Origin: Paraspadella gotoi
Taxonomy: Eukaryota; Chaetognatha
Reading direction: 5' to 3'
DNA length: 64,000 bases
Assembly (NCBI GenBank): GCA_051294375.1
Contig: CM119265.1
Location: 19,904,012-19,968,011 of the forward strand
The notes under the pieces are model-generated. The model was not told where the DNA came from and did not search any database. It saw only the letters and a list, made by a program, of their open reading frames with translations. Made by a program: the position numbers and the translations under genes. This document shows positions 23,878 to 37,225 of this stretch, in pieces (the first letter of the stretch is position 1; every line of letters starts with the position of its first letter).

Positions 23878-26800
23878 TCAAAAGCAACGTGGCGAGTGCC
23901 AATTTGCTTAAAGAATCGACTCCAGTTGTTTCCGCCTGCAGCGGGGAGGCGCAACGATCTCAGAAGGATGACTTCGACACTTCGGAAAGAAAAAAGGTAA
24001 ATTTCAACAAATGAGCAACGTCCAGTGAATTCCAGCTCAATTTTTATTCACCTTTTGGACTGAAAACCTTTCCTGAAATCATAACAGTTGCTTAGAGTTA
24101 GCTTAAAATTACTTCATGCACTTTAATATTTTGTATTATTCACACATAAGCTGCTGTAATGAATATTGTAATAAATATTGTAGCACGTAAATGGTTTTAA
24201 TTTTTATTTTATTAAACCTTTTGCTGGATAATAGATCTTTAGGAAATCTATTCTAATAGTATTACATTATGTTCAGGAAGTGACAATGCCCGAATCGGCC
24301 ATGGAGCACCCTGGAAAGACCATGATTTACTTAAGAGTCGTTTTCCTCAAAATCGGCGACGTCGACACGGTCAAAGAAAACTACAAGGCCGACATCTACA
24401 TCCAGGCCAAATGGCGAGAACCCTGTCTCGATGGGTTGGATCCCAACAAAACCATCGTCGATATGACTACGAGTAATAAGGACGGATAGAGGGAGAGGGA
24501 TAAAAGGACGGATAGAGGCAGAGCGATATAGGGACGGATAGAGGGAGAGGGATAAAAGGACGGTTAGAGGGAGAGCGATATAGGGACGGATAGAGGGGCT
24601 TTGAGTGCGAGGGTCACTGATTGACGTTCAAATAGTAGATGAGAATTTTTTTTAAATTCGATAACATTGAAGTTGAAGTTGAAGTTGAAAATTCAACTTG
24701 AATAAAATCCAAAACATGGAGGAAGGGGAATTTCGGTCCTATGGCGACTTCAAACGGTCGCCACACTAAAATTCTGAAATGCACGAGATCAGTGATCCCT
24801 TGTGATTAGGAGATGGGCAGTGGGGAACTAATCTTGGGTAAGTATTTGTATTTAAGTCGCCTAAATACAACTTTCTTAGTTTGGAATCCGAACCTCTACT
24901 TCGAAAACATCATCGGCGGAGGAAAGGGCAAAAACTGGACGACATGGCAGCTGACGACTCGAGGGGAGGCTTGGGTGTTCGAACGACGCCTGCTGAAGGT
25001 CTGTTACGGGATTTGACGTCGAGAAGGATCGAATAATAAATATAATCATTAAAGAATGCCAAAGAGGGACTAACCGAAGATCTGACAGAACCCTAATCAA
25101 TTTTCCAGCTTAAAAAATCATCTTAAGGGAACCCAGTGATGGAAGGGGGTCAAGGTGGGTGAAAGGCTGATTTCATAAAGTTTGGTGCTTCAAACTTCCC
25201 CAATTCCAAAAATGTAACTCATTCTTCTCTAGTCTAATGGGAAAGTGGTAAAAAAATTCGTTTTCGTCAGCTCCGCCGATTTTCGTTTAAAAATTCGGTA
25301 AGGGGCAAATCTTTTCAAAGTTTTGAATTTTTTTTCTTGTAAAGATAGTATAAAATTTTTTTAATATTTACAACTTTTGAAGAGACAGTAATTATTGTTA
25401 TGAGTAGTTGACCAGAACCGTTCAATATAAGCAGTCCCTGAGCTTCGGATCAGGCTGTAACACCGTGTTACAGGCGGGTTAAGCGCCCCGTCCCTCTTAA
25501 CTGCCAGACGACCACCGGGCTAGAACCCCGGACCTTTGGGTTGGGAGGCGAATGACTTTACTCCGGCACCAATGGCCGCTGATGAACGGTTGGTGGATTT
25601 TAGTCCACCATACATCCCCCCCTCCCGTAGGGAGAAGTCTGTTGCGTCTCTTCAGTGAATTGTTGTTGTGTGGAAAGTTCGTCACCAAGTTGAGGCATGT
25701 CGCCTGATGTGTTGTGGCGGAAAGTGCATCGCCATGTTGAGGCATGTCGCCTGAAAGTGTTGTTGTTGCTGTTGTGTTTGGAAGTCGGGCTCACCAATGA
25801 AGAGACAGTAATTATTGTTATGAGTTAGTGACAGAACCATTCAATATAAGCAGTCCCTGAGCTTCGGATCAGGCTGTAACACCATGTTACAGGCGGGTTA
25901 AGCGCCCGTCCCTCTTAACTGCCAGACGACACACCGCTAGAACCCCGGACCTTTGGGTTGGGAGGCGAATGGCTTTACTCCGGCACCAATGGCCGCTGAT
26001 GAATGGTTGGTGGATTTTAGTCCACCATACTTTATACTAAACAACGGCAACTGCAAAGTTTTATTAACAATAATATTAAATACGGACATGTTTCGATTCT
26101 TACTCGAGTCTTCACAGCGCGAAATTAAAAAAAAACATAAATATTTTTTTTCAAAAAAAAATTATACTAAACATTAATTCTTGAAAGCTGACATATTTCC
26201 AACAATGGCTAACTTATTTTCTCCCACAAAATATAACAGTAGTGATTAGCGATAAAAAAGTTTGAAAGAAAACTTTTAGAGAATAATTAAATCATTTAAT
26301 TTTAATCGTGAATTTAGAACTTTTTTTGTTTATAAACAAAATTTTAATGAATAACGCGACTTCTAATCTGTGCTATACTATCTCAGTACTGAATTATAAA
26401 ATCTCACTGAGAAGAGATAAAAAAAATCTGAGAGTACTAATGTTTAGAAGAAAAATACAATAAAGTAACCCTATAATTATTTTGTCCTTGTTCGCCTTAC
26501 AAGGGAGTTTTGACTTCTTTTTTTTCACTTTCCCCTATCATTAAGAAGATGAAAACATAACTGTTAAAAAGCTTTTATTAAATGAGGCTTGCACTAATAA
26601 TTTTAGCTCTTTACATTTAAAAGTTAAAAAATAAAAAAATTGCGAAAAATTATTTCCCCTGCATAAGTAAGACAATGGAGGATACCAGTATTTAGGGAAG
26701 ACCATTTAAACATTTTTTCAATAATTATCTCATCCTTGTTCGCCTTGCAACTTGGAGAAGCAAATTTTTTTTCACTTTCCCATGCAAAGAAAAATTAATA

Positions 26801-29313
26801 ACTATCACCATTTGAATTCCTTTAATGATAAACCCTTAAGCTTATTATATAATTTTTATCAATGGGTTCCCTTAAGACTAATTTTTGAAAACAAACCAAT
26901 ATTCGCTGGTTTTTCTTTTTTATTCCTTTTTGACAAATCTCATTCATACTTCTTTTCGTGTTTCTTCCCACTCAGGGCACGTTCGCCGAGACGCTGGAAT
27001 TGATGGACTTTCCCTTCGACGTCCAAGACTTGAGCGTCATCGTGGCGACAGACAAGACGACTCTCGAGGTCGACCTTGTCCAGGATCAGGACGAGATGTC
27101 CGCCATCACGGTCGCGCCCTTCGTCGAGCAGACGGTGAAATCGGGGTTACGGTAGAGGATGGTCCGATGTTGTAGAGGCACATAAATCATTTAATGACAA
27201 TAAATATGAAGAGACACGAGAAAAGACATGTTGTAAAATGGCGAGATCAAGAGAGACTGAAAAGAGAGAGAGAGAGAGAGAGAGAGCTCTGGTAGCCTCA
27301 AAAAAATAATGAGAATGTAAATAATAAAAATATATAAAAACAGTAACTGACAAATTAATATTAGCAGTTGATTTTAACGAACTCAGCTTATGATGGAGTA
27401 TGAACACTGAGCAGTGAGCACTGAGCATTGAGCAGAGAAGTGTTCGAAAGCAATAAATATTTAGTACTCGGTATGTTTGAGCGTTGGGCAAATCTTTATC
27501 AATTCTTTTCCAGGAGTGGGACTTGTACAAACACGTAGAGACGGCCAAGATGTCTGTGGTGCACGGTTACTCATCCACAACCAAATCATACCCCACCTTC
27601 TCCTGCATCGCCCGCGCCGCCAGGAGACCCGGATATTTCTACTGGAACATTTTTCTCGTACTTTTCTTCATCAATTCGCTCAGGTGGTGGCGATGTTGTT
27701 GCTGCAACTGCTTTTGCTGCTGCTGTTCTTTGTTGTTGCTGTCGTAGTTGTAGTTGAAACAATGCCATCGACGATTCCTCGAATCTTTCTCCAGTTTCAC
27801 GACCTTCAGCGTCGACGAAAGTTACGTCCAAAATCGTCTTCAACTTTCCTTCACGCTGTTACTGACCACGGTCTCTTTCAAATTCGTGATTAACCGGACG
27901 GTACCGAGACTTTCCTACCTCACCTCTCTGGACAAGTGAGAAACTAAAAGTTCGTTCGAAGGTAATTATTTGTGAAAATTAACTCATTTTCGTGATCTTT
28001 TTCTCAGATATGTGTTGGCTTCGATCATGATGTTATGTCTCATGTGCGTCTGGCACGCGGCATGCGGAATTTTCAGGTGATGAAACGTATTGCGTATTAA
28101 ATTTACTTGACTCTTAGTTTTTTTTATATTAAATTTCAATTTTTAAATATTTCGAACGTAGAAATATACTAGGAAAAAAGTGTAACCGGTAGTCTACAAG
28201 AACGAAAATAAAGTAGAACCGCAATTTTATAGTCATTATCAACAGAGAGATATGTACAGATCGTAATGATGTAATACGTGAGTTAGTATATTGGTAAGTC
28301 GGCTCAACCACCCGATTTCAGAGACGACACGGCGGAACACTATCTCGTGACTGACAAGAAAGTCTGCGCCACGATGTTGGGCGTCTACATCGTTTATCAC
28401 ACGGTGAGTAACGATAATCATTAATCAATGTATCGAGCGTTTGAAGGACAGAATGAACGAGTGGTATGAAAGCTGGAAAGGGTAAGGAGTGAAAGTTATG
28501 TAGCGCGATCAATTTTCAATTAGTAAAGACTCATTGATCTCTGTCACTGCGTTCGCCATTTGCACGACGCTCTTTCTTGAAAGCAATAACATGTCGTCGT
28601 TGCAAGTTTGAAGGTTTTATTTATAGAGTACAAAGGATGTTAAGCGTATGCAAAGTCCTAAGTGTATCATATTTTTTTCTCTATTAAGAAATTATCCGTA
28701 ATGAGTTGTCCCAAAGTATAATATTTTCCTTTTAAAAAGGTGAAAACATTCATTGAAAAAAAATAGTAAAGCAACCGAAGAGAGGAAAAAGAAAATTAAG
28801 AGAAAACGGAAGGCCCGGGAAGATTAAGGGAAAGATGAAAGGAAAGAGTAAAGCAAATAAGGGAAGGAAAAAAATAGGAAAAGTCAACAAATAATGAATA
28901 AAGAAAAAGGTTGAAAAATTGGTCCTTTACTACTAGGGTCGGAAATCCCTCTCACGAAAATGTACGTCGGCATTTTTTCTCTGAAGTGTGAACTGTAGTC
29001 TGCAGTACAGAGTCGTTGCTTAGTAAGCTTGGAAGAAAAAGTAATCAGACAGGATCTAGCTTTTCTGATTTTCACTAGGTTTGACTATTTGACTATTTGC
29101 CAGATGATTTCCCTTTTTAATAAATACACTAACTTTTCAATTCTTGTTTTTTTAATTTTTGTCAATTAGGTCTTTGTTTTGGGCCTCTACATGTTTTCCT
29201 GCAAGAAGCGACGCCTGATGAAAGACAAAGATCGAAAGTACATGGTGAAGAAGATGAACTGGGAAATGAGCCGGCGGGGTGTTATGGACGATTTTGGCAA
29301 CGTCGCCTGCTGA
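23878..29313 (+). CDS. Pentameric ligand-gated ion channel without the Cys-loop cysteines
   Basis: Nine exons fit in phase: 23878-23996, 24277-24472, 24880-24998, 26976-27134, 27514-27683, 27795-27935, 28008-28076, 28322-28403 and 29170-29313. From the ATG at 24286 the protein has 356 residues; 42 more in-frame codons lie upstream and the true start was not found. The extracellular domain shows KADIYIQAKWREP, IWNPNLYFENIIG and RLLKGTFAETLELMDFPFDV. FPFD (114-117) is the hallmark turn of the Cys-loop, but the two Cys positions are Glu and Leu. Membrane segments: M1 about 195-216 (WNIFLVLFFINSL), M2 about 226-245 (NRLQLSFTLLLTTVSFKFV), M3 260-281 and M4 about 297-318. The M3-M4 loop is only about 15 residues, as in bacterial channels, and about 38 basic residues follow M4. 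No signal peptide is seen. The ligand and ion selectivity cannot be read off. The family forms pentamers in the plasma membrane. Confidence 0.92.
24476..24598. repeat. 26-bp minisatellite directly after a channel-gene donor site
   Basis: Two alternating 26-base forms, GGACGGATAGAGGGAGAGGG-ATAAAA and GGACGGATAGAGGCAGAGCG-ATATAG, give about 4.5 copies. The array begins within a few bases of the donor at 24473 that ends the second exon. Confidence 0.85.
25379..25611 (-). mobile_element. tRNA-derived SINE, copy 2, full length
   Basis: Read on the minus strand, the head is tRNA-like: an A-box-like TGGTGCCGGAGTAAAGTC, then CGCCTCCCAACC like an anticodon arm, then a B box in GGTCCGGGGTTCTAGCCC (plus strand 25515-25534). 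A unique body of about 130 bases ends in CATAACAATAATTACTGTC. It lies in the channel intron 24999-26975. Confidence 0.8.
25612..25798. repeat. Linker between two SINE copies with an internal duplication
   Basis: Holds two copies of a unit of about 50 bases that shares AAGTTGAGGCATGTCGCCTG / ATGTTGAGGCATGTCGCCTG, and several GTTGTT runs. It joins the two SINE copies and may be part of a larger composite element. Confidence 0.55.
25799..26029 (-). mobile_element. tRNA-derived SINE, copy 3, full length
   Basis: Near-identical to copy 2, with a handful of substitutions and small indels (for example CCATGTTACAGG for CCGTGTTACAGG). Same orientation, same intron, 187 bases apart. The low divergence suggests recent amplification or local duplication. 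Confidence 0.8.
26056..26122. repeat. Dispersed hairpin repeat, copy 2
   Basis: AAAGTTTTATT, then ACGGACATGTTTCGATTCTT, then GAGTCTTC and CAGCGC, in the same order as 16458-16525. Confidence 0.5.
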
Positions 29314-29649
29314 TTGTCTCACGATCGCCTGCTGATCTCGTCACCTGGCCGATAAAACTTCAGAAGCCTTATGAAAAGCTCTATGCCAACAAATTAATGA
29401 TCAAAAAAGGAAATATATTAATAATTAAGTTTACTGACTATTCATTTTTAAAGATATTTAAATTATTATACATAAAGATTTGGTTCGACATGATTAGTAT
29501 ATATTTGTAAACTTTTTAACAAGAAAATATTGTGGAATGTGATAGCTCATTTACTGTTTCGATTGTAATGTAATGTACATGTACATAATGTAAATGCTAA
29601 AAAATCTGAATAGAATTAGCCCAGATATATTTTTTAACTTGATTATTTC

Positions 29650-29749
<100 letters not shown>

Positions 29750-30564
29750 TATTTCGTGTTACAAAAGGGGTGACCGTTTCCGAGGGTCTAGAATTGTTCA
29801 TTACCATACGCCTCTTCGTCGTGAACCCATGTCATCGTCGGCGTCATCGTCGTCGTCGTCGTCGTCGCTGGCATCCAGTCTCAAAAGGCGGCCTTTGGAC
29901 AACCCTTAGATCGTTCGTAACTAAAAATCAAAGCTTGTAACGAGAAATACGCTTCTTTTAAGTTAATGGATGGGCGAATCCTTTATGTTGAGAAATTTAT
30001 CTTCAATTTATTGTTGACGAAAGGTTAAAATCACGATGTCACATTCGTTCAAAAAGGAGATGAGTGGGTTTTTTTTTCGTCATCTGATTCTCTGCAAGAT
30101 TCAAACAAAGCTTTTTTTTCCCCACATTTTGTAAATTTTTCAAAAATGGCGTCACTTTGTGGATTATTAATCACATTCCTTCATTAATAAGAACGGCGAA
30201 GCGAGCCCCGTGTGTGGTTCTTAGAGCAAAGCCCAAAGCCTGTCGTCGATGATAGCATTTTTATGGATCCTTTCCTCTCGCTAAGATTTATAACTTAAGT
30301 TTCAATCTCGAGCCATAAATCAAAAAAATATACGTATAGGAATAAATTATATGCAAAAGTTTATTTAAAGAAAAAATAACCGCTTCCCTCGGCCAAAGTA
30401 GAAAGAAAATAATTATTTTATTTTTTTTTCGCTTCCTTTTTTAATTACCGAGTTTCTATTTTGGATCGAGAATCGTCACCCGTCGAGCGTCCGGCGTCCG
30501 GCGTCCGGCGTCCGCCCGTCGCCGCCATCAAAATAAAACGTCATCTTCGATCCCTCATTTTGCC

Positions 30565-30649
30565 AATCACATTTCAAAAATCACATTTCAAAAATCACAT
30601 TTCAAAAATCACATTTCAAAAATCACATTTCAAAAATCACATTTCAAAA
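30565..30649. repeat. 14-bp tandem repeat AATCACATTTCAAA, six copies
   Basis: Six near-perfect head-to-tail copies. A short open reading across it (30461-30682) encodes the repeat and is not taken as a gene. Confidence 0.9.
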
Positions 30650-31760
30650 AAAATACTCATTAGCGCATTTCGGTTGTTGTAGTTGTTACTATATAAACTG
30701 ATCGAGCTCTAACTCGTTCTTCCCTGAGTTTTTTTTTTGTTTGCGAATTATATTCTGTTTTCTACCCTCATTTTTGCCCCTTTTTTTTTCGTCTTTCTTT
30801 TTAATGTCCGGCTTTTTGTTTTTATAAACACCTCATTTTTTCCCTTCAAAAAGGGAAACTGTTTTACCGATTTGGAAATTTTTTGACTTTTTTTTTTTTT
30901 CAACTCGAGGGTCGAGAAAAAGCCATCGGGACGATGATGTATCGAGATCGTCTACGGAATGAGACAAACCTTCCTCGACCGAGGAAGAAGACGTTTTCTT
31001 TTTAATGTCGAGACCAACGCCTTTAACGTTTTTTCAAATGTTTTTATTGAACAGAGTCTAAGTTTGTCCTCAACCGCGGGGTTCCGAGTTAAATTTCGAA
31101 ACGAAGAGATGGTCAAATTTATTTTCCCGCTCAAAATTAAGCTCTAGAAAAAGCTGGCGCCGTTTGATTTATTAAAGAAAAACGAAAAACTCAATTTAAA
31201 CCCCCCAACCAAAAAAAAAAACTCGTATCAATGACCGACATGTGACGCGACAATGAAATTATTATTTCTTTTTCTTTCTCCCTTTTTTTTTTCCAATGAA
31301 ATATCTCCGATGTCTTCATCGCCCGAACTGATAACTAGAAATAGAAAGAGTCTAAACTCCAAAATAAAAACGTAAATAAACAAACAAAAACAAAAAAAAC
31401 CCGAGACGCCGAAGAAGCTTTTCGAATCAACTTTCTCTGTCTGGAGAAAACGAGAGGAAGAGAACGTCGGAGATGCCAGACGGTAACGATGGACGAAATG
31501 TAAAAAAAGATTTTTAGGAATTACGACATTTTGTGAACATGTAAAAAAAGAAGGACATCTTTGAGCACTCGAGGACGAAACTCACGGTGAGTACGGAGTT
31601 GACTCGAAATCGATCAAAATTTTGGACGATTCGTTGGACGAAAAAAGTGACCAAATGCGTTGAAAACATCTTGAATTCGAAAACAAAAAAATAAACTTTC
31701 CCGCCCTCGAATCGATGGAATAAATCCGAAATTCTGGATCTTCAACGAAAATCGAAAAGG

Positions 31761-32238
31761 ATGGCGCCGTCGTCGTCGTCGTCGTCGTCGTCGACGTCCT
31801 CTTCTAGTCATCGTCGTCATCTCAGTCGCTTTTTCACTTTGCCGTCCTCCATCTTTGGCGGTCAATCCCTCGTCGCCCCTTCCCCGGATCCCGTTACGAC
31901 CTTTTCCCGCGACAATGGTGCGACGTTCGCCGAGCCAGCGCCGCTAATGGCGCCGCGACTGCCTCTTAAATCGGCGCCCATTCCGACGCCGCGTCGCCGA
32001 CCGCGCTCCTTCGCCGTTTCCTCCGGAGTCGCTCCGACAGCGCCGTCGTCGTCGCCGCCGTCGTCGCCACCGTCGTCGGCGACTATGGGCGCCATCTCGC
32101 GGTCCCTGGCGTCGTTGTTCGAAATTGGCGGCGGGGCTATTGCCATGTCGGGGCGGACCGGGCCGGCGTCGCCGGGCAGATGCAGCGCCAGGTGGAACAG
32201 ACGGGAGGAAGCAGCGGCAAACGCGAGGCGAGACGCGG
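31761..32238 (+). CDS. First coding exon of an unidentified Ser/Pro-rich protein (partial)
   Basis: ATG in AAAAGGATGG opens 159 codons plus one base, ending at a strong donor GCGG|GTAAGTTT. The reading starts with a Ser run, then HRRHLSRFFTLPSSIFGG and a Pro/Ser/Ala-rich low-complexity stretch. A more ordinary segment follows, ISRSLASLFEIGGGAIAMSG and then WNRREEAAANARRDAG. The segment is clearly richer in GC than its surroundings, which fits a coding first exon with a CpG-rich promoter. I do not recognise the family. No later exon was found, so the gene may have a very long first intron. The opposite-strand open reading at 31862-32146 is judged a shadow. Confidence 0.55.
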
Positions 32239-34490
32239 GTAAGTTTAAGCGTGACGATTTAGGAGAGGTTAGGACTGAGGAGGTGAAGTGAGGTTTTATC
32301 GAAACCTTTTATTGTTTTCAAATCTGTATCGATGACAACTATTTACTTAGTCATAAAAGAATTATTAGTTTCATAAAAATTGTTTTTAACCGTCAGATTG
32401 CGGCAATAAAACGGAACGAGGTTCAGATCGAGAATGATTTATCATTAATCATTTATCATTAAAATTTACATTTTTGCTCTGCTTAATTAATTTTGTACAG
32501 ACTCGCGGATTCTTTCTGCCTCGATTTTTTCTTCCGGATTCATTTATTATTATTTTTTTAATTTTTCTGCTACGTTTTCTTTTTTACTCATCTCCTCCTC
32601 ATCTCCTCATCTCCTCATCTCCTCATCTCCCTTTTCTGTATTCGTAAGATCCACATATTTTCTCTCATTCGGTTTCGCCGGAGGCATGTTTCCCAGAGGA
32701 CCGTATTATTTCCCTCCGATGTAATAAGTATTTTTTCCCTTCATTTTCCCCTCGCGTATTTTCATGTTCGTCATATTTTTTCCTGTATTTGGTCAATTTT
32801 TTCTTATTTCGGTTGTAAATCTTATTCTTCTTTATCCTTTCCTTTTTTTATTTATTTTCTTTTCTTTTTCCTCCTCTCCTTTTTCTTCGCTTCCTCCTTC
32901 TTTCTTTCCTCCGTTCCTTTTCTTCCTCTCCTTTTTCTTCGCTTCCTCCTTCTTTCTTTCCTCCGTTCCTTTTTTTCTTCTCCTCGAAAGACTCAGTTTC
33001 CATCGTTCATGTTTCCACTTCCGTCGATTTTTTTTTCTTCTTTTTTTTTCGTCCTTCGTTACGTTTTCTTCTTTTTACTGGAATTCCCCTTTTTTGCTTC
33101 CTCTAGTTTGATACTTTTTTAGTCCGTTTAAATAGTTTATTGCTAAATATATGGCGGGAAAAAATGTTTTTAAATAATGTTTTGTATCTTCGTTGTATTA
33201 ACGATCTTTTAATGTTGTATTTACATTACAGCTCGTTAGAGTCGACAACAACAACAACAACTCGTAATTGATTTACAATCAAAATGACGAATTCTTAATT
33301 TATCTGTGACTCAATACTAAGTCTCGATTAAAAGCACTTTCGTCACACCATGTCGCCCTTTCTATTTTTAGTAACAAATAATTTCCTCTTATTTCCTCGA
33401 TTCCACTCGAATAATTTTCAATTCAAACTCATCATAATCATCCCTCTTTTTATTCTTTAAAAAAATCTTCCTTATGTCATAAGTTATGAGTGTTGCTGCC
33501 TGAACCTGAACCACCCACACTCTCTTTCTTAGAGCTTCGCTTGTAAATACGTCAATACGGATGAATTCAAACACAAGAAAGTCATGAGTTAAGTCTCTCG
33601 ATCCTTTTACAAGACTGTTTTTGCAGATCACTGTTTACAGTTTGACAAAATCGTCGTCGTCTTCTTAGTTGTTACGGACGCTGGAACCGACAGCAAAGAC
33701 GTCGCTAATAATCTTTAATTTCTTTCCTTGATTAATTTCTTTCCACTCCAGCGCCTTGTTTCTCTCTTTTTTTCTTTTTTAATCTTTTTCTTTCTTTTTT
33801 TTCTTACTCTTTTCTATATTTTTGATTGTTTGTATTTCTTTGTTTGTTTTTTTTCAAATTATAAATACTTTTATAAATGAGAACTCATCTATGTGTCGAG
33901 CAAGATATAACATTCTAAATCTAAAACGACATTAATGAGACTCAACCTCGCTATACATTGACGACAACGACGAAGACGACGACGACGACGAGGAATATGA
34001 AGGCACCATAACATAAGCGCCATAAGCGCCATATCCTCCCAAGGGTTTACTATAATAAGGCGAAGGTTTTGTGATGACGATAACAACAACAACGACGACC
34101 ATTAAGATAGGTGGCATTGTTGAAGACGTCAAAAAGGTTTTCGTTGCAGGGGACGATGACAGCAACAAATACAAAGTTGCTGATGATCATCGCGATTGCC
34201 TTGTCCATTGCCCATTGCCCATTGCCAATGGCATTGGCCAGCGAGAGACACCGACAGAGCGTAAGAAGAGTATTTTTGTCATATATTTTTACAAAAACTA
34301 TTAAAAATATACAAAAACGACCAGAATGGGATGTATCAGCTGATGGTTATTTACTATTGGCTTAATCCTACGGATATTGTAAAAAATTTAAGAGCGAACG
34401 TTGTAAACAAGAAGGAATCTAATTTGGTTCAACCGGAGATTTCTCATGGAGATGCGCGGTTAGACCTCCTGATGTGTCCGTGAGAACATT
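32239..34490. other. Presumed intron; polypyrimidine tract, no exon seen
   Basis: About 32560-33100 is rich in C and T on the plus strand, with tandem CTCATCTC units near 32588-32630 and a duplicated stretch around TTCGCTTCCTCCTTCTTTCT (32885-32970). The rest is AT-rich with small (GAC)n runs near 33962-33992. Confidence 0.45.
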
Positions 34491-34493
34491 GCT

Positions 34494-34597
<104 letters not shown>

Positions 34598-35265
34598 GAA
34601 ATGAATCGACCGTCGAACTTTTTTCTCATTTTTAACGAAATTTTTCTTTTCGCATTAAAAATGTCGACTTTTCTCCATAAATTTTCCGCTGAACGTCGCC
34701 AGTTGGGATTAAAGGCTCCGCTTGTCCAACTACGTTGACGGCGACAGTATTTTTTACACATTTTTTAACAAACTGTGCAATGTTTTTTACTTACATGATG
34801 ACTAATAAGTAATATCAAAGGGACACAGCTGTTCGTTTCCCACTTTCCTCTTTACTGTAAATCATTAATCTTACGTAAAACTTTTCGTTAATGATTTCAA
34901 ATAATTCGTTATATAGGAGTAAGATGATATTATCAATATCTGATTCGATAAATTTATTTATAAGATTTTACGTATTTTTTACGTTGACTGATATCCATTT
35001 TACCCATTTTTCCCTAAAAAGAAGTTGAGGAAAAAAAAATTGAAGTACAAAACCTTTATCGTCGGATTTCTTGTTTCTATCAAAACAAAAGGGAAATGAA
35101 ACGAAGTCAATAATTTCAGGTCGACTTAAAAAATCCAAATATTTTGAATGAAATGGGCGCCTGCAGATTGAAGAGTGACGTGGATAGAGTAAAACAGTTT
35201 ATTTCAAAATTAAGTACGGAACGAATAGGTTTAATTTAAGCTCTTTGTTTAAATTAACCGAAAAA

Positions 35266-35382
35266 ACTCTTTCTATTGCAATAGAAAGAGTCAAAATTAC
35301 TTTATTTTCATACTAATCAGAGTCGATTTTAATCGACTCTGATTAGTATGAATTTAAATTTAAATTTAAATTTAAATTTAAA
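35266..35382. repeat. Two perfect palindromes followed by an (AATTTA)n run
   Basis: 35266-35291 is a perfect 26-base palindrome (ACTCTTTCTATTG and its complement). 35309-35350 has 20-base arms (CATACTAATCAGAGTCGATT and complement) around TT. 35351-35382 is AATTTAAATTTA repeated. Both hairpins could extrude as cruciforms. Confidence 0.9.
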
Positions 35383-35664
35383 ACAATCAAAATAGAAGAA
35401 AAAAAAGATTTACGTTCTCAGCATCAAAATCACCAACATTTTTTATCGCCGTCACATACTAGGTAGGAAACCTCAGAAGATTAATATGGAAAGTTGAAGA
35501 AGTTAAAGTGAAGGGGATCCCTTTAAGAAAATGAGGAAAAAAAGAAAGAAAGGGTAAAAAAAAAGAAAAGGAAGGAAAAAGTGGCGCGACAAAATGTTTC
35601 TCGTTTCTCGATTTCCATTTCCAGCCTAAACAGTCTTTTTCCATGCAATTGAAGAGGACAGGAG

Positions 35665-35666
35665 AT

Positions 35667-35757
<91 letters not shown>

Positions 35758-35760
35758 AGA
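35665..35760. repeat. (GA)n microsatellite
   Basis: About 95 bases of GA with two AGG/AAG interruptions. Confidence 0.96.

Positions 35761-37225
<1,465 letters not shown>

Noticed and set aside
33932-34174. Minus-strand small ORF with a Val-rich, signal-like start and a Gly-Tyr-rich and Ser-rich tail
   Set aside because: The Val and Ser runs come from GTT/GTC trinucleotide repeats and other frames are open as well; too weak to call a secreted peptide.
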